The position numbers and the translations under genes were made by a program. From positions 18,395 through 82,394 of the forward strand of contig JAYZEN010000010.1 of NCBI GenBank assembly GCA_036337295.1: a stretch of DNA of 64,000 nucleotides, written 5' to 3'. Shown piece after piece: positions 34,605 to 45,200 of this stretch. Position 1 is the stretch's first letter, and each line of letters starts with the position of its first letter. The stretch comes from Ketobacter sp036337295 (GTDB taxonomy: Bacteria > Pseudomonadota > Gammaproteobacteria > Pseudomonadales > Ketobacteraceae). The notes under the pieces are model-generated. The model was not told where the DNA came from, searched no databases, and saw nothing but the letters and a program-made list of their open reading frames with translations.

Positions 34605-36167
34605 TCAGCTTTTGTCGAGCGCCAGATCCGTATCCAGGTCCGGCGTTTTTCGTTTGCGAGGGCGCTTTGGCTTTTCAGAAACCGTTACAGTTTCTTCCTG
34701 AATCTCATCTGCATCTTCTAACGGCAAATAAGGTTCTATCGGGTACTGGCGAGTTGTTTCTATGTCGCGGTCACGACGGGCTTGCACACCCTGACGCACC
34801 CACTTCTCCATAGAAAGCGGCACCGTGACCAACATGTCGTAACCAAACACCAGCATCTTGCTTACCTGATGGGCGAAGCCACCCACCAAACGCAGGCTGA
34901 TGATTACCGTGCGCAGCACCGCGACCGTCAACACACCCAATACGGTTCGTGATGAATGGATGAACGACTCCAACGGAATGGCCACGAAAGCAAGAGCAAA
35001 AGGCAGAATGAAACCCATCACCATTTGTCCGATGGAAGGAATCCAGCGAAACTCCGCATTCAGCGCCGACACACCTGCCAGCGATTGCTTCAACGCCTCG
35101 CGGTCCAGGGCCAGCAGATCCCGCATGTAGGCCAGTGAGGCTTCAATGCCCGCCAGGATGAACAGGATGCTGAAGGAAATCACCATCATGCGTTTGCGCA
35201 TCTTGTCGTCCATCTGGGCGATCACCGGGAACAATCTGGTGATGCGCAGGCTTTCCAGCAGGAACAATCCCATGGCGATCTCCACCATGATGATCACCAG
35301 GGCCGCGATGTCCGAGGTTTTGAAACCTCCGGTATAGGTGTTGCCGCCCACCATTTCCGCCATGGGCATGGCAATCAACTGGAAGTTGATCAGGCCACCC
35401 ATCACCGCCACAAACAGCACCAGCCCGGCAATGAAGAACTGGGTCAGGGATGAGGCCGTCAGGGAACGGGCAATGTGATCCTCGTGATCGCGAATGGCTT
35501 CGTAGTTCGCCATGTGTTTGTCCACGGCGTCGGCCCGCTCCTGAGTGATGGCCACCACGTCCTTGGTTTTGTTCAACTTGTTGGCCAGGGCCCGCCATTG
35601 GGGTTGCAAGGCACCCAGCAAACGATGCCGCTCAGCGCTGGATTTTTGGTACGCCTTTAGCGTTTCCTCGTGGGCGGTGACCACTTCGTCCTGAATGTTC
35701 TCCAGAATCGAAGACACTACCGGGTCCCCTTGCCGGGGCAACTCGGAGATGGTTTGCACCACACTCAGCCATTCCGGCGGCAACGGCGGCGCATCGGTGG
35801 CAGCCTGGTAGTCGTTTTCCAGGCGCTCGATGGCATCCGTCAATTCCCGGTGCAGGTTGGGGTAGTGGCTCAGGTCCCGTGCCACGATCTCATTGATGCG
35901 GGTGAATTCCCGCTCGATGAATTTCTCGGTGGCTTCCCTGCCCTGGGCCAGTATGATTTCCTTGTTACGGTGAATGGCCCGCTGTTCAATATGCGCGACC
36001 GCGCGGGCGGCACTGCGCATAAAGCGATAGATGGCCCGCCCGGTGCTTTTAATCAGCAGATGGGCAGGCTCCCGGGCCAGATACAGCACGGTGACCAGAA
36101 CTGACAGCCAGACGGCCAGGGAAATGGCCGGTTGCTCCGACCAGAGCAATAACAATTCGTTTAACAT
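34605..36167 (-). CDS. Multi-TM coiled-coil inner-membrane protein, unrecognised
   Basis: 520 aa. TM1 at about 15-31, then a cytoplasmic-looking helical region of about 200 residues (FIEREFTRINEIVARDLSHY; AVDKHMANYEAIRDHEDHIA). Five more TM segments lie at about 243-263, 283-305, 322-345, 378-400 and 406-428, and the C-terminal tail is basic and acidic, ending PRKRKTPDLDTDLALDKS. No family identified. The layout (helical sensor-like domain between TM1 and a TM bundle) would fit a mechanosensor, scaffold or channel-like protein, but this is a guess. It is upstream of the vWA lipoprotein and divergent (152 bp) from a response regulator/kinase pair, which may control it. Confidence 0.8.
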   Translation of the reverse strand: MLNELLLLWSEQPAISLAVWLSVLVTVLYLAREPAHLLIKSTGRAIYRFMRSAARAVAHIEQRAIHRNKEIILAQGREATEKFIEREFTRINEIVARDLSHYPNLHRELTDAIERLENDYQAATDAPPLPPEWLSVVQTISELPRQGDPVVSSILENIQDEVVTAHEETLKAYQKSSAERHRLLGALQPQWRALANKLNKTKDVVAITQERADAVDKHMANYEAIRDHEDHIARSLTASSLTQFFIAGLVLFVAVMGGLINFQLIAMPMAEMVGGNTYTGGFKTSDIAALVIIMVEIAMGLFLLESLRITRLFPVIAQMDDKMRKRMMVISFSILFILAGIEASLAYMRDLLALDREALKQSLAGVSALNAEFRWIPSIGQMVMGFILPFALAFVAIPLESFIHSSRTVLGVLTVAVLRTVIISLRLVGGFAHQVSKMLVFGYDMLVTVPLSMEKWVRQGVQARRDRDIETTRQYPIEPYLPLEDADEIQEETVTVSEKPKRPRKRKTPDLDTDLALDKS

Positions 36168-36319
36168 GACAGACTCCTCAAGTTTTTGTGATCAGTGGCG
36201 CACTCGTTGCTTTTCGGCGCCCTTGAGAAGGGATTTTTGGCTAAGCTGGTGAATAATCCGTGAGTTTTTATTGATCAGTTCGCATTGGGGCGACTTATTG
36301 GTTAAGTGTTTGATTTCTT

Positions 36320-37108
36320 ATGGCTAAGCTGTTTTGGGTAGAAGACCAGTCCCATTGGATCGACCGCTTTTCCGCTGTCTTGAAGCAGGCGGACCTGGAC
36401 GGCGAGCCCAATCATCTGGAGGTTTATAAGTTTCCGGAAGCCGCCAAGCAGCGCATTGCGGTGATGACCGATCAGCATAAACCGGATCTGGCGTTACTGG
36501 ATGCCCACATGAACGGTTCCGATCAGGCGGGTTTCAGTGTGTCCCGCGCTCTACTGAAAAAATGGCCGGACCTGCCCATCCTGTATTTGTCGGAACACAG
36601 CGGCACCGAGATAGAGGAACAGGCCATCACTCAGAACGATGCCCAGGATTTTATTGCCAAGCATCAACGCAATATCGAGGCGGTGTTGTGTTGGCGCATC
36701 AAAGCCGCGTTGAAAAAACGCCAGGCGCAACAGCAGGGTGAACAGGCCCGATTACGCAGTGGCAGTCTGGAAATTCATACCGACAGCTGGGAAGTGTTCT
36801 GGAAAGGGGTCAAGCTGATGAACCCTCACAACCCGAAGCGGCCACTGGCGCCGACGCCGCGCAAAATTCTGCGGTTCCTGGTGGAGCGCAGCCCGCGCCC
36901 CTTGAGCACGGAACAGATCGCCGATTTACTGGAGGCGGATCTGGAACGGTTTTCCTACGCCAATTATCGTCAGCACATCAAAACCCTGCGCTCTGCATTC
37001 GATGCTGCCGAAGGGCATTCCGGTGAATTTGCCGAGCTTTGTCAACAAGGACGCGGCATCGTCACCTTCGGCGATGCCCACGCCTATTTCTGGAAGAGCG
37101 ACTCATGA
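36320..37108 (+). CDS. Atypical response regulator with C-terminal winged-helix DNA-binding domain
   Basis: 262 aa. Receiver domain at about 3-122: acidic pair Glu8/Asp9 (FWVEDQSHW), phosphoacceptor Asp61 (LALLDAHMNG), Ser91 (LYLSEHSG) in the Thr/Ser position, and Lys114 (FIAKHQ). The FWVEDQSHWIDRF opening differs from OmpR-type receivers. The C-terminal half (about 150-262) is an OmpR/PhoB-like winged helix: PTPRKILRFLVERSPRPLST, then RQHIKTLRSAFD. The stop overlaps the kinase start (ATGA). Divergent from the multi-TM/vWA pair. Confidence 0.88.
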   Translation: MAKLFWVEDQSHWIDRFSAVLKQADLDGEPNHLEVYKFPEAAKQRIAVMTDQHKPDLALLDAHMNGSDQAGFSVSRALLKKWPDLPILYLSEHSGTEIEEQAITQNDAQDFIAKHQRNIEAVLCWRIKAALKKRQAQQQGEQARLRSGSLEIHTDSWEVFWKGVKLMNPHNPKRPLAPTPRKILRFLVERSPRPLSTEQIADLLEADLERFSYANYRQHIKTLRSAFDAAEGHSGEFAELCQQGRGIVTFGDAHAYFWKSDS

Positions 37109-38709
37109 ACCCGAGCCGGATGAAAACGCCGTACCCGTTACTGAGCATTTTGCTGGCATTCGCCCTGCTGAGTTATTTTTATCTGCTGGTGCATCCGGAT
37201 CTGGCGCAGTTTTATCGCATCCCGGCCCTGGTGTTTGAACCACCCATTCCCGAGGCCCTGCTGGCCGCCTTCGCCCTGGTGGTGTTGCTGGAGCTGCGCA
37301 ATGTGCAAATGCAACGGCGCCATCAGCACGAGATGATGCTGCGGGTGGAAGAGCAGATCGATGAACTGCTGGACAACAAAAAGCAGCTGCATGCCAAAGC
37401 CCATGTGTACGCCAATCACGCCGAGAAACTGAAGCTGTTCATCAGCGACAAACTGCTGGAATACATTGAGTACGACGAAAAGTTTCTGCACTTCAAAAGC
37501 ATTGCCAGTGAAGTGCGCCACAACGGCGTGATCAGTTACGACACCCTTTGCACGTTACTGGACCGGCAGATGAACGAGATCGGCATCGCCGACCTGGACG
37601 AAGTGCAACGGCTGCAGGAGGCCCGCGACAGCCTGCGCTATCTGTGGGATCTGCTGGATCTGTCCACTGCGGATAACATCGCTCTGCACATTGCCAACCA
37701 GGTGTGCGAGGCGGAGGAAGTGATTTTTCAATCGGAGCTGGATAACGGGCAGGACGTCAATCCGGAACGGCCGGTGTTTCAGCCCGACTCCGCCCTGGTG
37801 AAAGCACTGCACCGTTGTTTTGGCAGCGCGCCGCAACGGCGGGAAGACGGCTCCCTGCAGATCAGCGACCACGATTGGGTGTGGCTGCAGGTGTCCACCA
37901 CCGACGCCTTGCTCGGCAACGAGAATCATGTGGTACTGGCTCTGGAGAACCTGATCAGCAACGCCCAGTTTTTTACCGGCCGGGTCAAGTCGCGCAAGAT
38001 TGAAAAGCGCGCCCGCATTGCCATTCAACTGGATCAGGAACACGGCTATGTGCGCTATCGGATCTACAATCGCGGCCCCCACATTGACGCGGATACCGCC
38101 ACCAAGCTGTTTCAACTGGGCTATTCCACCCGGCGGGTACGGGAACATCATGGCAAGGGGCTGGGCCTGTATTTCGTCAATGAGATCATCAAGGGATATG
38201 ACGGCAAGATTGCGTTCAGCAACCTGTACAACCAGCCGGATGTATTGTCACTGCGGCTGAAAACCGGTAGCGGGGAAGTGATTACCGAGGTCATCGAACT
38301 GTTGATTGAGGAGGGCGCACCGGTGTGTCGCAAATCCGGCAGCGACTCCGCCGTTGACCGGCTGGAGTGGGAGTTCAGTGGCAACCTGGTGTCCATTGAG
38401 ATCACCCACCAGAGTGATCAGAAGACCCATCGCCGGCAGCAGGAGGATCTGGTGGACGGCTGTGTGCTGGACCCGAGCCAACCGGCCCAGCCGCGCTGGC
38501 GCCTGCAATTGGATACCAAACGCCGCAAGAGCACCGTTCTCAGTTTTACACCGCTGGATGTGGCTGGCGTGATGTTTGAGCTCAAATTGCCGTGCCTCAG
38601 CGCCCGCCTGGAAGGGGATCTGCTCAACGCCGATGAAGCGGACATGGAGCGACAGGTGGAGATGATCTCCCGCCGCTTCACCGGTTTTTCGGGGGAACTA
38701 CAGGAGTAA
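37105..38709 (+). CDS. Membrane-bound HATPase sensor kinase without a classical H-box
   Basis: 534 aa from the ATG that overlaps the regulator stop (ATGA); a longer in-frame start 22 codons upstream would run inside the regulator gene and is rejected. Two TM helices lie in the first 70 residues (LLSILLAFALLSYFYLLV; ALLAAFALVVLLEL). A coiled coil (about 75-125) and a helical dimerisation-like part with the only plausible His in SEVRHNGVIS (His139) follow. The HATPase core has the N-box ENLISN (281-286), G1 YNRGPHID and G2 GKGLGLYFV (350-358). The last 150 residues are beta-rich and unrecognised. The HxLRTP motif is absent, so the phosphorylation site is uncertain. Confidence 0.87.
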   Translation: MNPSRMKTPYPLLSILLAFALLSYFYLLVHPDLAQFYRIPALVFEPPIPEALLAAFALVVLLELRNVQMQRRHQHEMMLRVEEQIDELLDNKKQLHAKAHVYANHAEKLKLFISDKLLEYIEYDEKFLHFKSIASEVRHNGVISYDTLCTLLDRQMNEIGIADLDEVQRLQEARDSLRYLWDLLDLSTADNIALHIANQVCEAEEVIFQSELDNGQDVNPERPVFQPDSALVKALHRCFGSAPQRREDGSLQISDHDWVWLQVSTTDALLGNENHVVLALENLISNAQFFTGRVKSRKIEKRARIAIQLDQEHGYVRYRIYNRGPHIDADTATKLFQLGYSTRRVREHHGKGLGLYFVNEIIKGYDGKIAFSNLYNQPDVLSLRLKTGSGEVITEVIELLIEEGAPVCRKSGSDSAVDRLEWEFSGNLVSIEITHQSDQKTHRRQQEDLVDGCVLDPSQPAQPRWRLQLDTKRRKSTVLSFTPLDVAGVMFELKLPCLSARLEGDLLNADEADMERQVEMISRRFTGFSGELQE

Positions 38710-38711
38710 CG

Positions 38712-39584
38712 CTACTGGGCCTGGGCACCCGCGGTCGCGCCAGCCGCAACAGGGGACGCTGCCTCCTGCCAGACCCCCAACGCAGCGGTCTTGCGAACGT
38801 AATCCCGGAAGCTTCGGGCAGGTCGCCCCAAGGCCTGCATCACACCCTGCTCAAGTCGGCTGTTGCGTCCATCCATCACCACGGTGAACAACTCATTCAT
38901 CAACCACAGCATGGGTTCCGGCAAGCCTTGCGCCTCCAGGCCCTGGAGCAGTTGCCGGGCACTGATGGGCACAAATTCGATGGGGCGCTGCAGTTCCTCC
39001 GCCAGGATGGCCACGCACTGTTGAAAGGTCAGCAACTCCGGCCCGGTCACTTCAAACAGGGTATTGGCCAACTCAGGCCGGGTCAGGCAGGCAACCGCCA
39101 CCTCCGCAATGTCGTCCACATCAATAAACGGCTCAGGCACATCACCGGACGGTAAGGCAACCTCTCCCTGGAGTACACCTTCAATCAAAAATCCTTCGCT
39201 GAAGTTCTGGTCAAACCAACTGGCCCGCACCACGTTCCAGGTGAGGCCACTGTTCATCAACACTTGCTCCGCCTGTTGCGCGCCGGCTTCGCCGCGGCCG
39301 GACAGCAGCACCAGGTGCTCCAGTCCCGCCTGCCTGGCAGTCTCAATAAACCGGGCCAGGGTTTCCCGGGCGCCGGGCACCGCGAGATCCGGTTGAAAGG
39401 TCACATAGGCGGCCCGACAGCCGGCCATGGCCTGGGCCCAACCGGCCGGGTGGTCCCAGTCGAATGCCGGGGCGGTAGAGCGGGAAACCGCCCGGGTGGC
39501 GTGCCCCTGCGCCCGCAGCAGGGCATCCACGCGGGAGCCGGTCTTGGCGTGTTTTCCGATGATCAGGGTGGTGGGTGATGACAT
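38712..39584 (-). CDS. NmrA/SDR-like NAD(P)-binding protein
   Basis: 290 aa. The N-terminal beta strand and Gly motif are TLIIGKHAKTGSRV (GxxxxxG variant GKHAKTG), followed by LRAQGHATRAVSRS, the NADPH-binding Arg pattern of NmrA/HSCARG and ergot-alkaloid-type reductases. Later segments HLVLLSGRGEAGAQQAEQVL and WFDQNFSEGFLIEGVL fit the family, and there is no YxxxK catalytic pair. Role: redox sensor or reductase for a small molecule; substrate unknown. It is divergent from an AraC regulator across 95 bp, the classic layout for regulator and target. Convergent with the kinase gene (2-bp gap). Confidence 0.87.
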   Translation of the reverse strand: MSSPTTLIIGKHAKTGSRVDALLRAQGHATRAVSRSTAPAFDWDHPAGWAQAMAGCRAAYVTFQPDLAVPGARETLARFIETARQAGLEHLVLLSGRGEAGAQQAEQVLMNSGLTWNVVRASWFDQNFSEGFLIEGVLQGEVALPSGDVPEPFIDVDDIAEVAVACLTRPELANTLFEVTGPELLTFQQCVAILAEELQRPIEFVPISARQLLQGLEAQGLPEPMLWLMNELFTVVMDGRNSRLEQGVMQALGRPARSFRDYVRKTAALGVWQEAASPVAAGATAGAQAQ

Positions 39585-39679
39585 GGTCGTATCCTCTTTA
39601 GTGGTATGGATGGGCTTGCGTTTCCTGCAACGAAGCCAGTATCCTGTAACTCCACTGGATATTTAATGCCTGTTATTCC

Positions 39680-40648
39680 ATGAATATTGATTATTCGTCT
39701 AATTCCGCTTCCACCCCCGCCCCGGAGCTGCCACCCGCCAACGACCCATTGGGGGAAATACTGCACCAGCTGCGGTTGACCGGGAGCCTGTACTGTCGAT
39801 CCACCCTGAGCGGTGATTGGTCCCTGGCGATGCCCAGCCTGCCGGGCAGCATGATGTTCCATATCATCACCCAGGGGGAATGCTGGCTGCAGGTGGAGGA
39901 CGAAGCGCCCCGCCCCATGGGCCAGGGCACCCTGGCGCTGATCCCCCACGGACGCGGGCATAGCATCAGCAGCGACCCTCAGCTGTCCCCCACACCGCTG
40001 TTTGACGCCGGTATCCGCAAGATCAGCGAACGTTATGAGGTACTTGAGATTCAGGGTGCCGGGGCCACCACGGAACTCACCTGTGGCGTGATGGGGTTTG
40101 ACCAGGCCCTGGGCCACCAGCTGCTGCAGCAACTGCCACCGCTGATGATTCTGGATAACCTGGACCACTGTGGCGAACAATGGCTGCACAGCACCCTTGA
40201 ATTCATCCGTTGTGAAGCCAGTGACCTGAAACCCGGCGGCGAAACCATCATCACCCATCTGGCGGACATTCTGGTGATCCAATTGATCCGCCACTGGCTG
40301 GAAAGCTCTGACCGGGGGGAGCAGGGCTGGCTGGCGGCCCTGCGGGACCAGCACATCGGCGTGGCCCTGCGGGCCATCCACCATCAACCGGAAAAACACT
40401 GGACGGTGGACAGCCTGGCGCGGGAATGCGGACTCTCCCGCTCCGGATTTTCCGCCCGCTTCACCCAACTCATGGGCAACACCGTAAAGCGTTATCTAAC
40501 GGAATGGCGCATGCGCCTGGCTCATCAGCGGCTGCAACAGCAATCGGTGCCGCTGATTGTGTTGGCGGAAGAACTGGGCTATCAATCCGAGGCCGCCTTT
40601 TCCCGAGCCTTCAAACGCATCATCGGTGTTTCACCGGGACGGGTATAG
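39680..40648 (+). CDS. AraC-family transcription regulator with cupin N-domain
   Basis: 322 aa. Residues about 25-210 are a cupin-type effector domain of the 'cupin_6' AraC group (SMMFHIITQGECWLQVEDEA, GTLALIPHGRGHSI). The C-terminal pair of helix-turn-helices is WTVDSLARECGLSRSGFSAR and VLAEELGYQSEAAFSRAFKR with GVSPGRV at the end. It probably controls the divergent NmrA-like gene in response to a ligand. No obvious direct-repeat operator is visible in the 95-bp gap. Confidence 0.94.
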   Translation: MNIDYSSNSASTPAPELPPANDPLGEILHQLRLTGSLYCRSTLSGDWSLAMPSLPGSMMFHIITQGECWLQVEDEAPRPMGQGTLALIPHGRGHSISSDPQLSPTPLFDAGIRKISERYEVLEIQGAGATTELTCGVMGFDQALGHQLLQQLPPLMILDNLDHCGEQWLHSTLEFIRCEASDLKPGGETIITHLADILVIQLIRHWLESSDRGEQGWLAALRDQHIGVALRAIHHQPEKHWTVDSLARECGLSRSGFSARFTQLMGNTVKRYLTEWRMRLAHQRLQQQSVPLIVLAEELGYQSEAAFSRAFKRIIGVSPGRV

Positions 40649-40666
40649 CGGGCCGGATATCGCGGA

Positions 40667-41029
40667 TCAGGCTTTGGCCGGTTCTGACCACACCGCAAAT
40701 TCGTTACCACTGGGCTCACTGAAGTGAAAGCGCCGCCCACCGGGAAAGTCAAAAATCGGCTTGATGATGTGCCCACCCGCAGCGGTCACTTTCTGCAATG
40801 TGGACTCCAGGTCCGCACTGTAAAAAACCAGCAAGGCCGATCCCTGTTGTGACGATGCACTGAGATCACTCTGAAAAAATCCGCCGTCCAGACCCTGGTC
40901 AGAAAAGGCCGTGTATTCCGGCCAATAGTCGTTAAACACCCAACCGAACGCCGCTTCAAAAAACGACTTGGTGCCGGGCAGATCCCGCGCAGGGTATTCG
41001 ACATAGTTGAGTTTTTCGTGTTGGTTCAT
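40667..41029 (-). CDS. VOC-family (glyoxalase/bleomycin-resistance fold) protein
   Basis: 120 aa, a single VOC unit. NYVEYPARDLPGTKSFFEAAFGW is the usual opening; the central FSDQGLDGGFF and LVFYSADLESTLQKVTAAGG HI lead to FHFSEPSGNEFAVWSEP, with the Glu that closes the metal or substrate site. Function within VOC unknown: dioxygenase, isomerase or binding protein. Convergent with the AraC gene (18-bp gap) and followed upstream by the lipoprotein gene on the same strand. Confidence 0.93.
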   Translation of the reverse strand: MNQHEKLNYVEYPARDLPGTKSFFEAAFGWVFNDYWPEYTAFSDQGLDGGFFQSDLSASSQQGSALLVFYSADLESTLQKVTAAGGHIIKPIFDFPGGRRFHFSEPSGNEFAVWSEPAKA

Positions 41030-41052
41030 GGGGAATTCCTTTTTTGTGGTGG

Positions 41053-41991
41053 TTAACGCTCGAGCCTGACACTTTGGTTACGCAGCCCGGTTTCGTAGAT
41101 CGTTGCCTTGTACAGAGGTAACCCGTCGTCCTTTATAATCAGCACCAATGTCTTAGTTGCACTCCCATTGGCCGGCGATCGACTGAACCAGACACCATTC
41201 TTGAACACCGTACGAACTTTTATAAAGCGCTCTCCTGTTTTCTCACCACCGAAAGAACAGACCCCCAATTCGAATAGGCATCGATAGTCTCGGCTCTCTT
41301 TGAACTGTTTATCATCGACCATACTTCTCTCATACTCCATACCCTGTCGAACACGTATAGAAGGCCTCTTGGGAATCCGCTGGTCGGTGCCTACGTACGC
41401 GAAACCCAAAGTATTATCTTCAATTTCGATCAGCCTCCTCCACATGGAAGAGCTGCCTAATGTTCCATCTTTCTTTAACGGCATCATGACAAACTCATAC
41501 CCCAGTTCTAATTTAGGCTTGATGGTGAGCCTGTTACCAGGAGTAAGCAGTTCATTGGAATATTGCTCGAGTATCCTCTGTCCCGGCTCCGGCAGCTCCA
41601 TATCGGGTTCTGCCAACGAACGGATTCGCTCGCAATCATTGAAAACCACGGTATTGAATATCGTTACAAGACCCAAAAGGCTTTTCTCATTCTCTGACGC
41701 ATGTGGGTATCTGATTTTAGTCTTGTTCTTGGCAATGGTGTTCATACCATCGGCATAGCAGGTGCAATATACATCATCATTGCCGACCTGCTCTTTGCAG
41801 TCACTGAACACTGCATCAACAAATTTTCGTACAGTTTCGTCATCTAATGGTGGCTGTGACGGCAACAGGCTTTTAAAATCAATGGGTTTCTTAGACTGCT
41901 GGGGCGTACTGGTCTGTACTGGGTGCGTGCTGCTGCAAGCCGCTACTACCAGTATCAAACCGGCCATCAAAAATAATCTGAGATTTGTCAT
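41053..41991 (-). CDS. Hypothetical lipoprotein
   Basis: 312 aa. Lipoprotein signal LFLMAGLILVVAAC, then a Ser/Thr/Pro linker. The first domain contains CKEQVGNDDVYCTCYADGM, a Cys-rich helical pattern (four Cys including the one before), often seen in small periplasmic domains. The second domain (about 150-300) is beta-rich. No family recognised. Slightly AT-richer than its neighbours. It reads towards the VOC gene (23-bp gap) and is divergent from the large NTPase gene. Confidence 0.72.
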   Translation of the reverse strand: MTNLRLFLMAGLILVVAACSSTHPVQTSTPQQSKKPIDFKSLLPSQPPLDDETVRKFVDAVFSDCKEQVGNDDVYCTCYADGMNTIAKNKTKIRYPHASENEKSLLGLVTIFNTVVFNDCERIRSLAEPDMELPEPGQRILEQYSNELLTPGNRLTIKPKLELGYEFVMMPLKKDGTLGSSSMWRRLIEIEDNTLGFAYVGTDQRIPKRPSIRVRQGMEYERSMVDDKQFKESRDYRCLFELGVCSFGGEKTGERFIKVRTVFKNGVWFSRSPANGSATKTLVLIIKDDGLPLYKATIYETGLRNQSVRLER

Positions 41992-42131
41992 TCGATATAT
42001 CCCTAGGTGCCAACTTCAACGAGTTATTCTACTACAGGACACCATTAACCGATCAATCGCTGAACACTCATCAATCCCTATCCCCCAAGGGGCTTGATCA
42101 AGCCGATTGATGATTATAGAGTTAACGCAGC

Positions 42132-42150
42132 ATCACCCGGGACGGGTGAT
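42132..42150. promoter_or_regulatory. Small palindrome upstream of the KAP-like NTPase gene
   Basis: ATCACCCG and CGGGTGAT face each other across GGA. A further half-copy, ATCACCCG, lies at 42197-42204. The position, 40-115 bases before the ATG at 42245, suits an operator, but a transcript hairpin is equally possible. Confidence 0.35.
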
Positions 42151-42244
42151 TCGGCCTCCACCTGAACGGTTCGGATGGTGCTGGCTTAAACCTTGTATCA
42201 CCCGATTCTTAACCCGCGTTACTCCAAAAGAAGAATAACATGTT

Positions 42245-45200
42245 ATGGAAAACGACGAATTCAAGCACGGGAAGCAAAGCCTTGAGTATGCACTTCCCAA
42301 CTACACACCCAATACCTCGGGCAAAATCATTTCAGAATCGGACGATCACTTTATTGGTCGTACCAAGATTCTGGAAAAGACCACCACCACCATGCATCAG
42401 CTGGATCGCACAGGCCAGCGCCGCAGTTTTCTCGTAACCGGCTACCGCGGGTCTGGGAAAACGCTGTTCGTTAATAAAGTCATCAGAGAGTATCGACAGA
42501 AGTTCGGCCAGCGTATCCGGTTTCAGGAAAAGATCACTCACTGCCAATACCGGGAGTGCGAAACCATCTATCTCAACCTGGGCAACTCCCAGAATCTTGA
42601 TATCAATCCGATTCTGTTTGACATGGCCCGCCAGCTGAAAGCCCGTTTGGCCCGCATCAACCTGCGCACGTCAATGGTCTGCAACGTCAGCCTGGGTTTG
42701 TTGCTGCTGTCGTTTCTGTACCTGGTGACCTGGGGTGCCGCCAACTGGTATCCCAACCAGGTGGAGAAACTGCTGCCAGCCAGTCTGGATTTCCTACCGG
42801 CTCTCAATATTGCCAGCACCCTGACGTTGATCGAGATGGCGTATGCCCTGTTGGTGTTCACCTACATTCGTAACATCAGAAAAGTACCCAAATCCCGCTT
42901 TCTTCCCCAGGCTCTGTTTCGTTTCTTCAACCAACTGAAAATAGGCCGGGAACTGCAACAACTCATTGATGATATTGATTACACCGTCACGTCGGATATC
43001 CGCGCAACCAATTGGGCGCTGTCTTTTCGACAACGGCGTTCACGCCGCGACATCACCGAGCGTGAGTGTGAAATCCGTTTGATCGAAATCCTCGACCTGT
43101 GCAAACACTCTGGCATTCGCGTGGTGTATATTTTTGATGAGCTGGATAAAATTTCACTGAGCGATAAAGACCAGCGGGAGCTGATCGAACTGAAGGATCG
43201 AAAAAACCAGATCGATCTGGTACTCACCGGACTGAAGAACATCATCAGCTATGGACACGCGTACTTTTTCTTCATCGCCGGGCGGGAGATATTTGATACC
43301 TATCATTCCGAAATCGGCAAAACCGGCAATCTGTACGAAAACCTGTTTGATGAGATCATCAATGTGCCTTCCCTGTTGAAGGACTTTTCCGATGATCAAC
43401 CCGCGTATCCGGATTCGATGATCGAGCGCTTCGTGATTTCCAAACTGTATCCTCCCGTCAAAAAGGATACGCCGATCCGTGACGATTGCTTTACCCTCGC
43501 GTTTCATATCAAAGGCAAATTCGATTTGTCCACTGTTGATGCGAGCTGGGTTCGCAAACATGCCTTTCTGCGTTCCTTTATAAACTACCTGACGCTGAGA
43601 TCCTGGGGCAACTGCAAACGGCTGAATCAATTGTTTCATCAATATGTTGAGTCCAGGGATGACCAATCCAGCCTGGTTTTTTCCATCGAGGACCAACAGC
43701 GGATTCTTCTGGGTTCCTTTTTATATAACGCGCTTTATCGCAGCATGGCGGACAAAATCATTCGCGGTGATGACAAGCTGGTGGTCTCTACACTGCTGAT
43801 CTTCGATCACATCCTGAAGTTTCACAACACCGGGTTTTCCCGCCGCCATCTGGAACGGGTCGCCACGGTCCTGAACATCCATAGTTCACCGGAGCTCACT
43901 GACGTCATCGACTCCATTATCAATAGCGTGCTCTATCCTTATATTCGCCACATCCGCAATGGCGTGCATGATCTGCGCTTCTCCAGTCTGTTGTCCAATG
44001 AATTGAAATACTCCTCCTACATCAACCCGGTGGAGTCGGCGTTGTTCAACTTCTCGTTGGGCGCCAATGAAGATGTAAAACTGTATTATCTGGAACAGAT
44101 CAGCATTCTGGGGGACTGCCCCAGCAACCATCAGGGGGGCCTGATCAGCCTGGCAAAATACCATTCAATCCTGGCGGATCTGTACCGCTGGGAACGCAAA
44201 TTCGACAAAGCCGTACAGCACTATGATCAGTCCATTGAGATTTATCTGAATGCCTATCAACAGGACGAGGCCAACATCGAGCTGCACAGCCTGATTTACT
44301 CCCTGCTCAACGCCGGCAACGTGTACGAAATCTCTGGCGCCTTCAATAACGCGGAATCCTACTATCACCATGCCTTGGTGTTGCTCTCCCGTTTTCGCAA
44401 TCACCACGCCTACGACAATCGTAAAAGCCCCTATCTAAGCTCCATCAGTCAAGCCTATATGGCCATGTCTTATGTACAGGCCAAGTCCATAAAAAATTCG
44501 ATCACCACCCGGGGTGCGTTTTCCCTGCAACGGCCACACCCGGAATCGGAAGAGGCTTTAACCACCGAACCCAAGTACAGCATTGAAATCATAACCGGGG
44601 ATAGCAGCGAGACGTTCACTCCGGACGACATGACCCTGTTGCGCATTGCCACCCTGAAGTTCATCAACCATAAACTGGACGAATCCTCTGAGATATTGCA
44701 GGAGCTCTCGGTCAAAAAGCAGAGTTTGCTGCAGGAAGAAACCGTTTCAGAATACGGAACCGACACCAATGTGGATCGGCATTCCCACTTTCTGCACGCC
44801 ATTTCCAATGTACGGCTGCTGGAGCTGAACCTGTACCGGCGAATATCGGATGTGTGTAAGCCCCTGGCGATGGCGCCATCCAAGCAATCAGCGGGCGAAG
44901 CGGACCCGAAGTACTGGGACGTTTGGATCAGCACGGTTAAAAAGGTAATCAAGCAGTATGGTTCCGATCATAACGGTTCCATAAACAATGAGCTGAGCCT
45001 GGTATTGGAAAAGGTGCCTGTACATGCCGCCAATCTGTGCAGGAACAATCTTAAAATACGCGGCATGATGAAGATTCTATCCATTTTCAACATCAAGATT
45101 GCACTGACTGAGTTGTTTCCGGTGGATCTTCTGCATTTTATTGAACTGGACCGGGATCACTATCTTCCCCCTTCCATTCAGCCGCACCACTTCCGCCATA

